This document shows, piece by piece, positions 49,801-61,290 of a stretch of DNA of 64,000 nucleotides. Location: NCBI RefSeq assembly GCF_021018805.1, contig NC_086254.1:29573300-29637299 (forward strand), given 5' to 3'. This stretch comes from Prinia subflava. Taxonomy: Eukaryota; Chordata; Aves; Passeriformes; Cisticolidae. Position 1 is the first letter of the stretch, and each line of letters starts with the position of its first letter. Both the position numbers and the translations under genes were made by a program. The notes under the pieces are model-generated. The model worked only from the letters and a program-made list of their open reading frames with translations. It ran no database searches and was not told the DNA's origin.

Positions 49801-52800
49801 GCCCATGGATAATGAGGGGGTTCACACCTCAGAGTGTGTCAGCCATAGGAAAGAAGGGCAGATCTGAGCACTTTGGGCTGTATCCATTGTCTGTGCTGCA
49901 CCAGCACACAAAGATACCCTCCTCCTCCTCTTCAGTACAGCCTAAATGTATTTTTTTCCAACACCCTGACCTAAAGGATGCACAGCCCAGCCCGTGTGTG
50001 AATAGGGCTGTCAGGCAACAATGTCCTACACCACTAAACTGCCTGTGTTTATCTGCGTAGGGCTTTTTTAATTGTATGTGTTAAATGTCCAGCATCTTTG
50101 GGACGTTCATCTGGGAAAAAGAAATGTGAACAGTCTCTGTGCCAGACATCCGTCCGCACTGCTGTTCCTATTCCCAGTGCATTCTTTGAGAAGACCACCA
50201 TCTGCTCTGACCACCACCTAAGGCAGATGCCCCCTTCTCAGTGCACAGTCCCTGCTCTCAAGCCACCCAAATCTGATTAGGCCTGTTCTGATGAGAGGCC
50301 TGGAGGAGGGCAAGGGAAAGTTACTCAGGAGAGAAAATAATAACCACATGTTAATTAATTTTTCACTACAGATGCACAGAAAATACACAAACCAGCTGAG
50401 GGTGCATAAGCCAAAAGGAACAGCTCTACTGGTTTGCTGGGGGGCGGGGGGATGATTATTTTTGGGGTTTGGGATTATCATTATTATTATTTTCCAGAGG
50501 AGGAGTGGCCCAGCCCTGTCAGGGAAAGGAAATCTTATCCCCACTGCTGCCCTCTACGCGCTCTTTACCACCTCTTTTCCAGCTTTCCCTCCGGGTCCCT
50601 CGGATTTCCTGTGGCGTCCTGCAGCGAGAGTAGAGCGGGACGCACCCCCTGCCACCCCCTCACTGCAGCGGGGTGGGGGCTCCGCCTGTCCCTGCAGCAG
50701 GGGACATCCCCAGAACGGTGCTCTCCCGGCAGATGTGCTCGGGGAAGGGCGGGCGGACAGGACGAGTGGGATCAGATTGCTGAGGAGCACAGCCAGGGGA
50801 AAGCAACCAAAACACCGCTCCAGAAGTATTTGGGAAAAGCGGCTGAACAGACATCAAACCAGAATCCAGGCATTACTGTCCAGCAAAAGCCTCCTATCAG
50901 CTGCATAAATTATTTGACTATGTGCCTGAGAGTAAGGAAATACACCCCAAACCACCAAGGATGCAGAGAGCACTGAATTACAAGGAGCTGAAGAAAATCC
51001 CTGACAAGTTATCTCTAAATTTGAGAGCCACTTCAGGCAAAACCAAACTCCTAACTGCACCCATCTGAAATGGTCCATGGGATTCCTGACGGAGAGTGGG
51101 ACCAGGGAGGCCAGGACCAAAGGAGCAGGAGGCAACAGCTTCTACAAACCCCACTCTGGAAGGTTTTGGGGGCTGTGATGACTGGTCTCCCTTTGCAGTG
51201 GCTTTGCGAAGTGCTCCCAGTCCCAGCATCTGGCAGGCATCTAGGCACTGGGAAATAAGCTCTATTGCCCCTTGGAAAATTCGGTTGTCCCCTAGGATAT
51301 ATCTGCTTGTGTTTGCTGGTTTAGGGGAGCCTGGGTGTAACGCCTGCCTGTAGCCTGCAGGGACTCTGCCAGGGAAGATGCGGGGGCCTAGGCATGCTCC
51401 TCGCTGAAACTTCATCTGTGCAGAGGCCCTTCGGGAATATGCGGGCTTGTGCCAGCCTGGTTGAGCCGCTGACCCTCGGGACTCCCTCCCGGACAAAGGG
51501 GAGGGGGTGTCTAGCGAGCAGCGGGGTCGAGGGAGTCTGGCTCGGCCTCTCTGGGGTACCATGACTCTGCAGCATTTGGAAGATCTGGGATAGAGTCGCT
51601 GACTGGATGGAGAGGACCCGGGAGGGAGTGCTGGATCTTTGGAAGGGGGTACAGCTCCTAATCCGCCCTCCTCGGGGGCTCCTGGCACAGGGGGAGTGAT
51701 AGAGGAGGGCTGCTAAGAGGTCTTAAAAAAAAAAAAATCGCAAAGAATTTTTTTGGGGCATGCCATGGGGGAGGGGGGCAGAGAGGGGAGAAAGAAAGGA
51801 GCCTCAGAGCACCACGAAGGGAGAGGGAGAAATAATGACCCTTCCCCCTCCCCCCAATAATCAGGCGGACCAGATGGGAGGTAAATAGTGCGTTTAGAAG
51901 CATTTGCCACAGATGGGCTGCCCTCAATGGAAGCATCCTCCAGCCACATCAATGCTGGAGTCTGTGTGCACAGAAAACACTGCACCCTTCAGAGCAGCGG
52001 CAGCAGCAGCAGCAGCGGGAGAGGCGGGGAGGGACGGGGAAAAAAATCCCTGCCAGAGCCCTCCGGTGCCCGCGGTCCCGGCGGGGCGGAGAGGGGCGCG
52101 GGGGATGGCGGGGGCGCGGGGCCGGGGCAGCCCCGCCGGGCGCTCCCTGCGCGGAGCCGGGGCCGCCAAAGTTGCGCGTTTCCCCCCGCGCCGGGGAGCG
52201 GGACACGCTCGGGACGGGAACAATGGGGCGGCGGGGCAGCCCCGGGCGGCGGCGGGAGGAGGGAGGGAGGCGGCGGCCGGTGCCCCGCTCCCCGGCCCGG
52301 CCGGGCGCCGAACAATGAGGCTCCGGCGGGGGAGTTCCCGGGACAGCGGCCCGCCAGCGGGCGGGGGGGCTGCCCTAATCCGGGCTCTGCCGCTGCCCGC
52401 ACCCCCCGGGGCACCGGCTGCGGCGGCCGCGCCGGGCGGGCAGCGCCGCGGGACGCCGGGGCCGGGCTCAGCGCGGCGGCCGGGCTCGCCCCGCTGCGCT
52501 CGGCAGGACTCGCCCCGCTCCTCTCCGCTGCTCCCCGCTCCGCTCGGCACAGCGCGGCGGCGGGGCGGGCAGGGCGCGGCGGCGGCGCGGGGGGGCGGGG
52601 GTGCCGGCGCCCCCTCCCCGCCGCCCGCTGCCCTTGACTGCAGCCCTGTCCCCGGCCGTGGGGCGGATGGGAAATGCCGGGCGAACGTGATCGGACAGGG
52701 CGGGGGGGCGGCGGGGCCCGCACCGGGCGGCGGCGCGGCCCCCCCGCGGGGGCAGGTGCACGGCGGCGGGCGCGGGGCACCGCCGCCCCCCCACCTCCCC

Positions 52801-53227
52801 CGCGCCGGCAGCGCCCGGGGAAGGCGGCAGCACCGGATGGGACGGGGACGGGGATGGGGATCGGGGGGCGGCGGAAGGTGCGAGGCTCCGGGCGGGCGCC
52901 TCTCCCCATCCGCATCCCGGGCGGGTCGGGGCGGCGGGGGCGCGGCGGCTGCCCCGGGAACGGCGGGGGCTGCGGGAGCGGCCGGGCCCCGCGTCGCGCC
53001 CCGCATGGGGCATGCGCGCTCCCGGCGGCCGGCGGGGCTGGGCCGCCCGGTGCTGACGGGACAGGGCCGGCGCGGCGGTGGAGGGGACCGGGGCCCCGGG
53101 GGTGCCCGCCCCCACCCCGGGCAATTTCCCCCCCCCTCCCCGCCCGCACCCCCGGGGAGGACAAACAGACACGGACAGGCAGGCAGACAGACAGACACAG
53201 AGCCCCCGGGGCACGGAGCGCACTAAC

Positions 53228-53536
53228 CGTTCCCGTTTTCACCGGCACATATACCACCACTTGACCCATCTTCGTCGCCTCCCTGGTGCCGTTTCCCAGG
53301 CGGAAGCCCTTGGACCGGACCCAGAACTGGAACTTGCCTTTCTCCCCCCCGCCGGAGCCGCCGCCGGAGCCGGTTCCCCCCTGCAGCACCTCGGCGATGC
53401 GCTGGTACTTGCTCCGGGTCACCGTCTTGGTTTTGGCCGAGTCCCCGTAGGTGCGCAGGCACCAGTCCCGGAACTGCCGCCCCAGCTCGCTGTCCCCGGG
53501 GCGGCTCCCCCGCAGCAGTAACGGCGGCTTCGGCAT
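53228..53536 (-). CDS. NOL4L: NOL4L coding exon 1 (residues 1-103)
   Basis: This exon encodes the conserved N-terminal region of NOL4-family proteins: RQFRDWCLRTYGDSAKTKTV near residues 20-39, then SKYQRIAEVLQG, a Gly/Ser linker (about 53-65), FQFWVRSKGFRLG (about 69-81) and VVVYVPVKT (about 93-101). The start chosen is the ATG at 53,536-53,534, which begins MPKPPLLLRG; it has G at -3. The frame stays open upstream to a GTG at 53,734, but I see no in-frame ATG there and that stretch is low-complexity Ala/Pro, so I treat it as 5' UTR. The donor follows ...GGAACG as gttagt at 53,227, leaving phase 0. The exon sits inside the main CpG island. The Gly/Ser linker is where NOL4 and NOL4L differ most in this region and may vary in length between species. 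Confidence 0.95.
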
Positions 53537-53830
53537 CGCCCGACCGGCGGCGGCGGCGGTAACGGCGGCGGTAGCAGCAGCAGCGGCGGCGCCCGGCCCC
53601 GCGCCCTGTCCCGGAGCGGGCGGAGGGGCAGCGGCGCTCCCGGGACGGGCTGCGGGGACGACGGGCGGGATGGAGCGGGGATCAAGAGGCGCAGGAGGGG
53701 TGGCGGCTGCTGTAACGGGGAGGGGGGGGAGCACCGGGGCTCGGACAGCGACCGGAGGGAGGCACCGGCGGCGCCAGCAGCAGCAGCAGCCGCTCCTGTC
53801 ACAGGATCACAGGCGGCTCCGGCTCGTCCC
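53537..53830 (-). other. NOL4L: Probable 5' UTR of long NOL4L transcript
   Basis: The minus-strand sequence just upstream of the ATG is GC-rich and codes low-complexity Ala/Pro/Arg in every frame. I see no in-frame ATG between here and the exon 1 start. The upstream boundary is a guess, set at the GC-box tract; no start site can be read directly. Confidence 0.45.
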
Positions 53831-54739
53831 CCTCCCTCCCTCCCTCCGCCCGCCCGCCCGCCCGCCCGTCCCTGCCTCCTCCGCCCCCCTCCGGCCGCCT
53901 CCTCCTCTCAGCGGGATCCCACCTGTTAGAGCGGCCTCGCCGCCACCGACGGGTCGTCCCCCCCCCACTTCAACCCCCGGCCCCGGGGCAGCTGCTCCCC
54001 CCGCCCCGGCTCCGGTGGGATGCGCTCCCGTGGCTGGGCCGCCTCTCCCCCCCCCTCGCTTCCCCGCTCCCCGGCCATACGGCCCCGCACGGCCGGGGAG
54101 CGGGATAGCGGAGCGGGGGGGCGAGCGGCCGAGGCGGGGTAGGGGGTGTCGGGGGGCGCGGGTCCCGGTGCCGGTCCCAGACAAAGGGCCGGCGGGGCGC
54201 GGGCGCACGTGTGCGGCGGGACGGGCCGGCGGGGGCGGAGGCGGGCACCTGCCGAGCCGCCGCAGAGCCGGGGAGGAGCCGCGGGGGCAGCGGGAGCGGC
54301 GGTGGGAAGGTGAAGAGGGGGGGTCCGCCACCCGCCGCGAGGACCGGGATCGCCCCGCAGCGCCCTCGGTTGACCGGAGCGGCTGCGGCTTGTCCCGCCG
54401 GACCGGGAGAGCCGCACCCCGCCCCAAGCCCGGCCCCGGGGCAGCCGCGGTCCTGCCGGCCCCTGGAGCGGGAGACAAAGGCCGGACCCCGGCCCCGATG
54501 CCTCGCTCCGCTCCCCCGCCCTCCGCATCCGCTTCGCGCCCCGCAGCCGCGGCTGTCCCGCGGCGGGACCGAGCGCCACCACTGCGGGGCGAGCGGGGGG
54601 GTCGGGACGCGGTCCCGCTGCTCCGGCCCCGAGGGGGCGGAGGCGAGGGCGGCCACAGCGGGGCCCGCGGGGGTGAGATGGGGCGGCCCGTCCCGGCCGG
54701 CGGCTGCGGCTCGGGCTCTGCCCGGCGCTCACACGCATG

Positions 54740-55612
54740 TGCCGAGATGCTGGTGGTGCCACACGTGTGCTCGCGGTCTGTCCATCGGTGTCACACGCGT
54801 GCTCCATGCCCACCCGGCAGTGCCACGCGTGTGCTGCTGGTCTGCCCATCAATGCCACACGTATGCTCCCGGTCTGTTCATTGGTCCCACGCATGTGCTG
54901 CTTGTCCATCAGTGCCATACGTGTGTTCCTGGACTGTCCATCAGTGCCACATGCATGTTCCATGCCCGCTCAGCAGTGTCACATGTGTGTTCTTCTTCTG
55001 TCTGTTGGTGTCATATGTGTTCCCTGTCTGTCCATCAATGCCACATATGTGCTCCTGGTCTGTCCATTAGTGCCACATGTGTGCTCCATGCTCACCCAGC
55101 AGTGCCACGTTTCTGCTTCTGCTCTGTCTGTTGATGCCACCACATGTTCCTTGTCTGTCCATCACTGCCATGCATGTGGTCCCAGTCTGTCCTCGAGTGC
55201 TACACGTGTGCTCCGTCTGTCCATCTGTCCCTGTGCTCCCCGTCCATCAGTGACCTGCATCCTCCCAGTCTGTCCATCACTGCCATACGTGTATTTTCTG
55301 TCTGTTGATCAATGCCATATATGTGGTCCCAGTCTGCCCATTGATGCCACCTATGTGCTCCATTCCCACCTGGCAGTGCCATCCATTTGCTCCTGCTCTG
55401 TCCATCCGTGCCACATGTGCTCCATGCCCACCCAGCAGTGCCACACATGCCCCATGCCCACCCAGCAGTGCCACACATGCCCCATGCCCACCCAGCAGTG
55501 CCACACGTGTACTCTATGCCCACCCAGCAGTGCCACACATGCCCCATGCCCACCCAGCAGTGCCACACGTGTGCTCTATGCCCACCCAGCAGTGCCACAC
55601 ACTTGCTCCATC
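54740..55612. repeat. Promoter-flanking minisatellite, 30-36 bp units
   Basis: About 25 units of the type TGTCCATCAGTGCCACACGT plus GTGCTCC-like sequence run from the CpG-island border to 55.6 kb. The right end (55,430-55,605) is a nearly perfect block with CCATGCCCACCCAGCAGTGC plus CACACATGCC. Units there are 30 or 33 bp, so long ORFs run through it in several frames on both strands. Four units hold an exact CACGTG (54,762; 55,203; 55,504; 55,566); others carry one-base variants. Confidence 0.9.
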
Positions 55613-57317
55613 CCAAGTCAGGGCAGAGTAGGGGTCCATACGAGGGCTGCCTGCATGGCCAGCAGTAGTACGGCTGGCATGAGGATGTAGAAGCAGGAGC
55701 TGAGTGGCTGTTGGAACCTGGAAGAGGAATTTGATGTGTCAGGAAGTTCTCTGAGGCCAGTGCTGGAGGTGCTGGGCGTGGCATCGGAGCAGCCAGGGCA
55801 CAGCCAGCAGCAGTGCCACGTGCCAAGGCTGGAGAATGGGGAAGGTGAGGGCACTTGATGGCTGAAGGGCAATTTTCTTCACTGTCCCTTGCCCTGTGCC
55901 AGTCACATGGTGTCCATCCAAAAGATCTTGAGGTGAGAATGAAGTGCTGCAGGAGCTGAGCCATGGGCTAGCCATGCCAGAGGGGGTATGGCAAAACCAG
56001 GGGATGTCCATGACACTGGAGCATTGGCATTGCCTCTTGCAATGTGCCACAGCAGTCGAGTTGACTGTCCCCATCCCACTGAATATGTGGACAGCTCTCA
56101 AAAAATTCTCAGTGTCACCATCCAGCTTGCTCTGGGCACAACATGAAGCCATTGGAGAGGGACTTGGGCAGCTCAGGGGGTATTCCCCATTGTGGATTTT
56201 CTCCCCCAGGCACGTTGTGCAGGATGCCTACAGGAACTCGCTGGTGCGCTGCATTATTTCTGATGACCACCACAAACAGGATGGACATCCTCTGAAGCCT
56301 CAGCCAGCCAGGGAAGCATGGCTTTTCCCAGGGATGGCTGTGAGGAGCAGTGAGTGGATGGACATGGAAGAAAAGATAAGGGTGATCTGCAGAATTTGTA
56401 TTCAGTGTGTAACTTTCTCACAATGAATTTGTGGATAAAGTCAGGCTCAGCTCTCAGCCTTCTCCAGCCCCTGGACATACACTTGTCCCAAACAAAGCAG
56501 TGACCTGGCTGCAAAGGGGAGCCTATGGGGGATCCAATGAGAACTTGGTGAATCAGCATTGGGAGAGATGTGAGGACCATTGGATGTTCAGGAGAGCCAG
56601 GGAAAATCCCATTTCTGGAGTCTGGCTGCACTTTGCAGGAAATGTTGAGCAAGGAAGGGAGTAAAAGAACATTTTGCTTCTGCTGAGGAGTTCCTCTACC
56701 CAGGAGGGATGCTGGGTACCATAATCAGACTTCCTCACTGAGGTCACCACTGAATTTCCCACCTCGCAGTTGAGCTGCTGAGAAGCTGGTGCAAAGGGAA
56801 TGTCCTCTTGCAGCACCATAGGTGGGGCAGAAGTCCTCCTACCTCAGCCCAGCCATTGGAAGGTTTGGGGTCCACTTACAAAGCAAGGCAGAGGGTCCCT
56901 CTCTGGTGAACATGGACATAAATTTCCCGTTTGTGAATGCAAGGCCAATCACATCAAGAACTGATGTCCTTGGAGTGAGGACTTGTGGCAGACCATTCAC
57001 ACCTGGCCTGAAGGTTCAGATCAATGTTTTAGGTCAAATCCAGCATGGATTCAATGAGGGTTTAACTTGCACTGCATGAACAATCTCATGACACTCCAGA
57101 TGAGAACGCATGGTGTTGAGGCACTCTTGTCCTTAAAGGTAGGGGGAAAAGAAAGTAGAATAATTTGGTGGCACTGGACCTTCAGCTGTTGGTTCAGGCC
57201 ATCAGGTACTGGGTGTGTTCAGCACAGTCTCTGCTGATGGCTTTTTATAGACAAACGTGGTGACTCCAGGTCCATTGTTATTTATACTGTATTAAAAAAA
57301 AATTGGATTTTTTTTTT

Positions 57318-57670
57318 CTAAGCACTCTGCTGCTCTTTCCTCTTTTATGTGCCTTTCTAATTTCTTACAAGTTGTGTTTTGCTCTAAAGAAATTTTTGGT
57401 CTTCTGACAAAACTGCTTGGCTGGACCAGGGACTGGACATGCACAGGACAAAGCAGTTGAGACCTACTAAGGTCTGAACAACCAACAAGATGGGAAGAAA
57501 TCCTGCCATGCTGCTGGAGACATCCCATCAAATACTCCAGAGATCATAGAAACATGGAATGGTTTGGGTTGGAAGGGACCTTAAAGACCATGTTGTACCA
57601 ACACCCTGCCCTGGGCACCTTCCACTGCACCAGGCTGCTCCAAGCCCTGTCCAAGCTGGCCTTGCGCACC
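57318..57670 (-). mobile_element. Composite repeat copy B: unknown unit plus CR1 3' end
   Basis: Bases 57,543-57,670 are minus-strand CR1 3' sequence (ATCATAGAAACATGGAATGG, TTTGGGTTGGAAGGGACCTT, CCAAGCCCTGTCCAAGCTGG). Bases 57,318-57,543 match 41,231-41,461 with scattered substitutions and only small indels. Both copies have the same junction, CTCCAGAGATCATAGAAAC. Confidence 0.8.
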
Positions 57671-59668
57671 TGGTCTTGTTGGTCAGCTTTGGACTCATAC
57701 TGGGGTAGAGCTGAAACTGGAACTATTTCCTGGCTGCCCCAGAGAGTTGCTGGATGGGATCAGTGCCAGGCAGAGGGGTGGGCATGACAGCACCCAGCCC
57801 ATCCTTAGACATCATTTAGTGCCAGGCCACTCAAAGGGAGCTCAGGTGTTAATATCCATTCCTTCTGCTGCCATCCAGGAACACTTCCTTGGGGAGGGAC
57901 AGAGAATATTGAGGCACTTATGGGATCACTACAGATGATGTTTAGCTCTTGCAACTTTACATTCACAGCTGGACAGCCAGTGGTACCTGGGTGTCTCAAC
58001 TGTCTCTACAGTCAGTGTGAGACAATGAGCACCCACAGAAACCTTTCATCCCCATCCTCTGAACACTCCCCAAGGAGTGAGATGAATTGCTCACTGGAAC
58101 TGCCTTGTTCTTCCCATCAAACACAAAGGGAGCCTGTGTGTCTGCATCTGAGATGTTCACCTGCCCAAGGCTGGGTGGGAGATCTGTGATCCATGGAGAG
58201 ACCTGTGATCCACCAGCTGGGTAGCTGTGATCCACCAGCAGGATGGAAAAGGGGAAAGATCCCAGGATGTCTTGGGAGAGTCATTTCAAGGGAGGCACAG
58301 AAAAGTATAAGGGCTCTGGAGACACTTTGAGTTGCCACTTGGTTCTAGTGAGCCACACTGAGAGAATTTAGCCTGAAACTAGTGCAGAGAGAGTTTGCTG
58401 GATTGTTCAGGAGAGAGGAGAGTGTCTTACAGAGATGACTCAGCTCCCTGATCTCTGAGAAATGGATGCTGAGAGAAGACACGTTTGTGGAAAACCAGAG
58501 ATAGACACCAGGGAGGGACATGGGCTAAACCCTGGCACCACCTTAGGACAAGATGAGTAAGAATGAACTTACTCATGAATATCCCTGTGTTTGAAATGAG
58601 GAGATGCTGACCAAGCATTGGAGCCATCAGGGTCTACAGGAGTGATCTCAGAGAAGAATTGGGAAGAGAACCTGGTGGCTGCAAAAAAGAGCTTGGTCAG
58701 GTTCTAGGTGACATGGCCCAGTGTGGCTGCCTCTCACAGTGGCTCTCAGATGTTCCATCAGGGCCTCTGTCCCTAAAGTGAGAAATGAGATTTAATTCTC
58801 CTGTAGCTTTTGCTAACTCTGAGCCTAAACAATGAGGTTTTCCCAAGTAGAATTATTCTTGACTTTAATCAAAACCCAATTTAGATCCAGGTCAGATAGT
58901 AAGTCAAAGCAGCTCAGGGAAGTCAGCAAGGAGCGTGGATTCCTTCTGGAGCCTCTTGGATTGCTGTCCCTATCACAGGACCAAACATCATTTGGTCGGG
59001 CTTCTGCCTGGGAGAGGCCTGGGACTAAGGGAAGCAGAGCAGCCAGAGTCACAAATTGAGAGGGGATTTGTGGAAATAATAGACATTTTCCCCACCTTCT
59101 TATTCTGTCTCCAGTGTGTCTTCAGCGGGCTGGGAATCAAACCACGTGGCCACTGGATTGATGTGCTTGGGGGAAGAGCCACAGAAGGAGTGGGGTAGCC
59201 TGGTGCCGTGGGGAAGAACCGAAATACCCAGCAGCTGCCAGAGCTGTGTGGGAGCCCGGGCAGGAACAGCCAGGGAGCTGCAGAGCAGGGCTGAGCTCCA
59301 TTCCCAGAGCTGCGTGGGGAAGGCTGATGGCACCTGCCCACATCCTCTGTGACTGCACATGATGCCACGTCTCCCTCAGTTTCAAGACCAGCAAATGCAC
59401 CCTTCCTGCTTTTTCTCTTCAGGAGGAAGAAAGGGGAAAAAAAACCTACTGGGAGACCACAGATTTCCAGGCTAGGCTGTGCTAAGGCGGCACAAGCTGT
59501 CAGCAGGAGCGCTGGGAGCAGCCAGGAGAAGCCAGGAGGAGCTGGGGTGCCCTCGGCAAGCTGGAGATCTCATTGTCTGTGTGGCAGAGGGCAAGAGGGA
59601 AGGAATAGGAACCAAAAATAGTCCTACAGTTTAAGAAGTAAGACTGTTCCTGTGACCTCTCACAGTTG

Positions 59669-59755
59669 TGTTGGGTTAACAGTTGGACTCGGTGATCTTA
59701 GAGGGCTTTTCCATCCTTTGCAGTTCTGTGGTTCCTTGATTCTCTGATTCTGTGC
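59669..59755 (+). mobile_element. CR1 LINE 3' terminus
   Basis: TTGGGTTAACAGTTGGACTC, GGTGATCTTAGAGGGCTTTT and a terminal TTGATTCTCTGATTCTGTG match the last ~90 bp of CR1 in plus orientation, severely 5'-truncated. Confidence 0.85.
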
Positions 59756-60859
59756 TAGGGGGTCTGTCTCCCTCCACCAGTCCAGAGCAGGGTCCTCTCC
59801 ATTTTTCCAGGTGTGATCTCTTACTCCAGACACATCTGCTCAGGCTGTCCTACCCAGCCCCTTGGCCCTCCTTTGAAATCCTCACCATGGGTACACTCCA
59901 GCAGCATCTGCAGCTGCAAACATCTGGATGGGGCTTTCCAGTGAGCCTGCTCTGAAGTCAGGACATTGCTCTGCTTTCTGAGGAATCCTTGCTGCTTCTG
60001 CAGTACCCCTGGGCACAGCTGGCACAGGAGGGGAAAGCAGCTCTGATCCTTCCAGAAGACCCTGCCATGGGGGTCTGGCCTTTACCTTACAACATTTAAA
60101 TGCCAATGCTGGAAGGAATTCCTGGCAGGTGGAGAATACACCTCGTGCCTGGGGAGTGCTGCCTACTCAGCAGGCCTCTGGAAAATCTGAGTTTACATAT
60201 TTGGTGTGTTTGGGTGGCACAAGGGTCCCTGCAGTGATATTTCTGGGTGAGATTTGATGGACTCAGGCTGAATCCTGGGAACTTGTACAGCAGCAGGATA
60301 ATGGAAAGCCAGCTATTCCTCAGTCTGGCTGCATCCCACCTCCAAATACTTTAAAGGCTTTGACCCAGCTGTTAACTCAGAAGTGGACACTGGTCCATGT
60401 GGCTCATCCATCCCCTCCTGCCTAGCTGGGTGCCCAGCAGGGTCTGTGCTGAGGGCACCGTGTGCCTGTTGATGGCAGAGCTGCTTGTGGCTGTCCCCAA
60501 GCAAGTTCCTGGTGCCACCCATCCCTCTCCAAAGGCTGGTTACCAGCAGAGCTGAAAAGCCTCACCTGCAGCATCACCCCCAGGAGATGCTGAGCTTCAG
60601 CCAAGCTCTTTCCATGTGGGACAGAAGACAGCAGAGCCCTCCCAGAGCCATACCCCATCCCGTGGGATGCTGCTGATTCTCACCCAACTTTCTATATCAG
60701 ACAGTGGCCAAGGCACCACTGGGGCAATTTTTCCTGGATTAATTTGGGGACTATGTGATTGGGTTTTTGCCTGATGTCCTCAGGGATGTCCCAAGTGTGG
60801 GGTGCTCCCAGGATAAAGTGGATTCTGTGCCATCCTTGGGCTGAACGGGTTAATTTTTG

Positions 60860-61290
60860 TGCTTCCCTCCCCAGCTCGCTGCGGACTCTGGCTGGGACAG
60901 AACATCTGTCTGTTGCTATGGCTGCAGTACACTTGAAGGGGATGACTGGATAATTATTGCAAACATCCATCCTGCCTGGTGTGCTCCCGGACCCTCCCTG
61001 CCCCAGCCAGGGCAGCGGCCGCTGCTCGGGCCCAACTTCACTCGCAGGGACCCTACCGAGGAATGGTGAGTTGGCATCACCTTTTCATTTGCATAATTAA
61101 TGTGGCCGAGGCTGCAGGGCTCCTGGGAAATCCGACGCAGAGCAGCAGAGATGAAACGGCACGGAGGGCTCCAGCCTTCTCGAGGCTCGTTAGAGCTCGG
61201 CTCGCTGCTGACGCCCCACTTTGGAGCTACCGGGGAGTCGTTCTTCCATTGCCGTTAATTTACCACCCACTTCTAACCGAGCACATTGCT
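60860..61290. promoter_or_regulatory. Candidate distal regulatory element with octamer motif
   Basis: This CpG-enriched, non-repetitive segment carries ATTTGCATAATTAATG. The exact octamer ATTTGCAT (POU-factor site) is at 61,087-61,094, with an overlapping homeodomain-like TAATTAAT. It is about 6.5 kb right of the NOL4L island. Function is inferred only from motif density and composition. Confidence 0.27.

Larger units (their letters stand above)
35989..53227 (-). other. NOL4L: NOL4L intron 1 (phase 0)
   Basis: The 17.2 kb intron holds microsatellites (36,930-36,969; 43,832-43,852), minisatellites (37,113-37,160; 39,535-39,830), the X-box CpG island, CR1 fragments at 41.5 and 43.6 kb and one copy of a composite repeat. 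CpG content rises modestly at 45,720-46,050 and 49,190-49,620. The stretches 40,000-41,200, 44,000-45,700, 46,100-49,100 and 49,650-52,000 show no gene or repeat I can name. Confidence 0.85.
1..53536 (-). other. NOL4L: NOL4L gene locus, partial (5' two-thirds; 3' end beyond left edge)
   Basis: Six minus-strand coding exons join in frame with introns of about 17.2, 3.5, 4.6, 16.0 and 11.3 kb. Exon 1 has the N-terminal region shared by NOL4 and NOL4L; exons 5-6 carry wording specific to NOL4L ([31 protein letters not shown]), which separates it from the paralogue NOL4. The family is nuclear/nucleolar and poorly characterised biochemically; human NOL4L is known as a fusion partner of PAX5 and RUNX1 in leukaemia. 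The conserved C-terminal half should lie left of base 1. Family assignment rests on recalled family sequence, not on an alignment run. Confidence 0.93.
52030..54735 (-). promoter_or_regulatory. NOL4L: Main NOL4L CpG-island promoter
   Basis: About 2.7 kb of very GC-rich, CpG-dense DNA brackets coding exon 1. Upstream of the ATG it holds Sp1-like GC boxes and a (CCCG)n/(CTCC)n tract at about 53,830-53,870. Short CAG runs occur at 53,775-53,789 and, downstream of exon 1, at 52,001-52,015. No TATA box is apparent, as usual for this promoter class. The exact start sites cannot be read from sequence. Island promoters often fire both ways, so a plus-strand divergent RNA is possible but not shown. 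The right border is abrupt, where a minisatellite begins. Confidence 0.85.

Noticed and set aside
51904..53734. Very long overlapping ORFs (up to 581 codons) on both strands around the main CpG island
   Set aside because: Stop codons are rare at this GC content. Only the exon 1 frame (53,228-53,536) has family resemblance and a splice donor; the rest is Ala/Pro/Arg/Gly low-complexity.
53537..53734. Extended NOL4L N-terminus from an upstream in-frame GTG
   Set aside because: No ATG in frame, low-complexity Ala/Pro sequence, and MPKPP has an acceptable initiation context.
54737..55690. 317-codon ORF with repeated CHTCPMPTQQ-like units, looking like a repeat protein
   Set aside because: The DNA is a minisatellite whose unit lengths are mostly multiples of three, keeping frames open on both strands; no start context, signal peptide or homology supports a gene.
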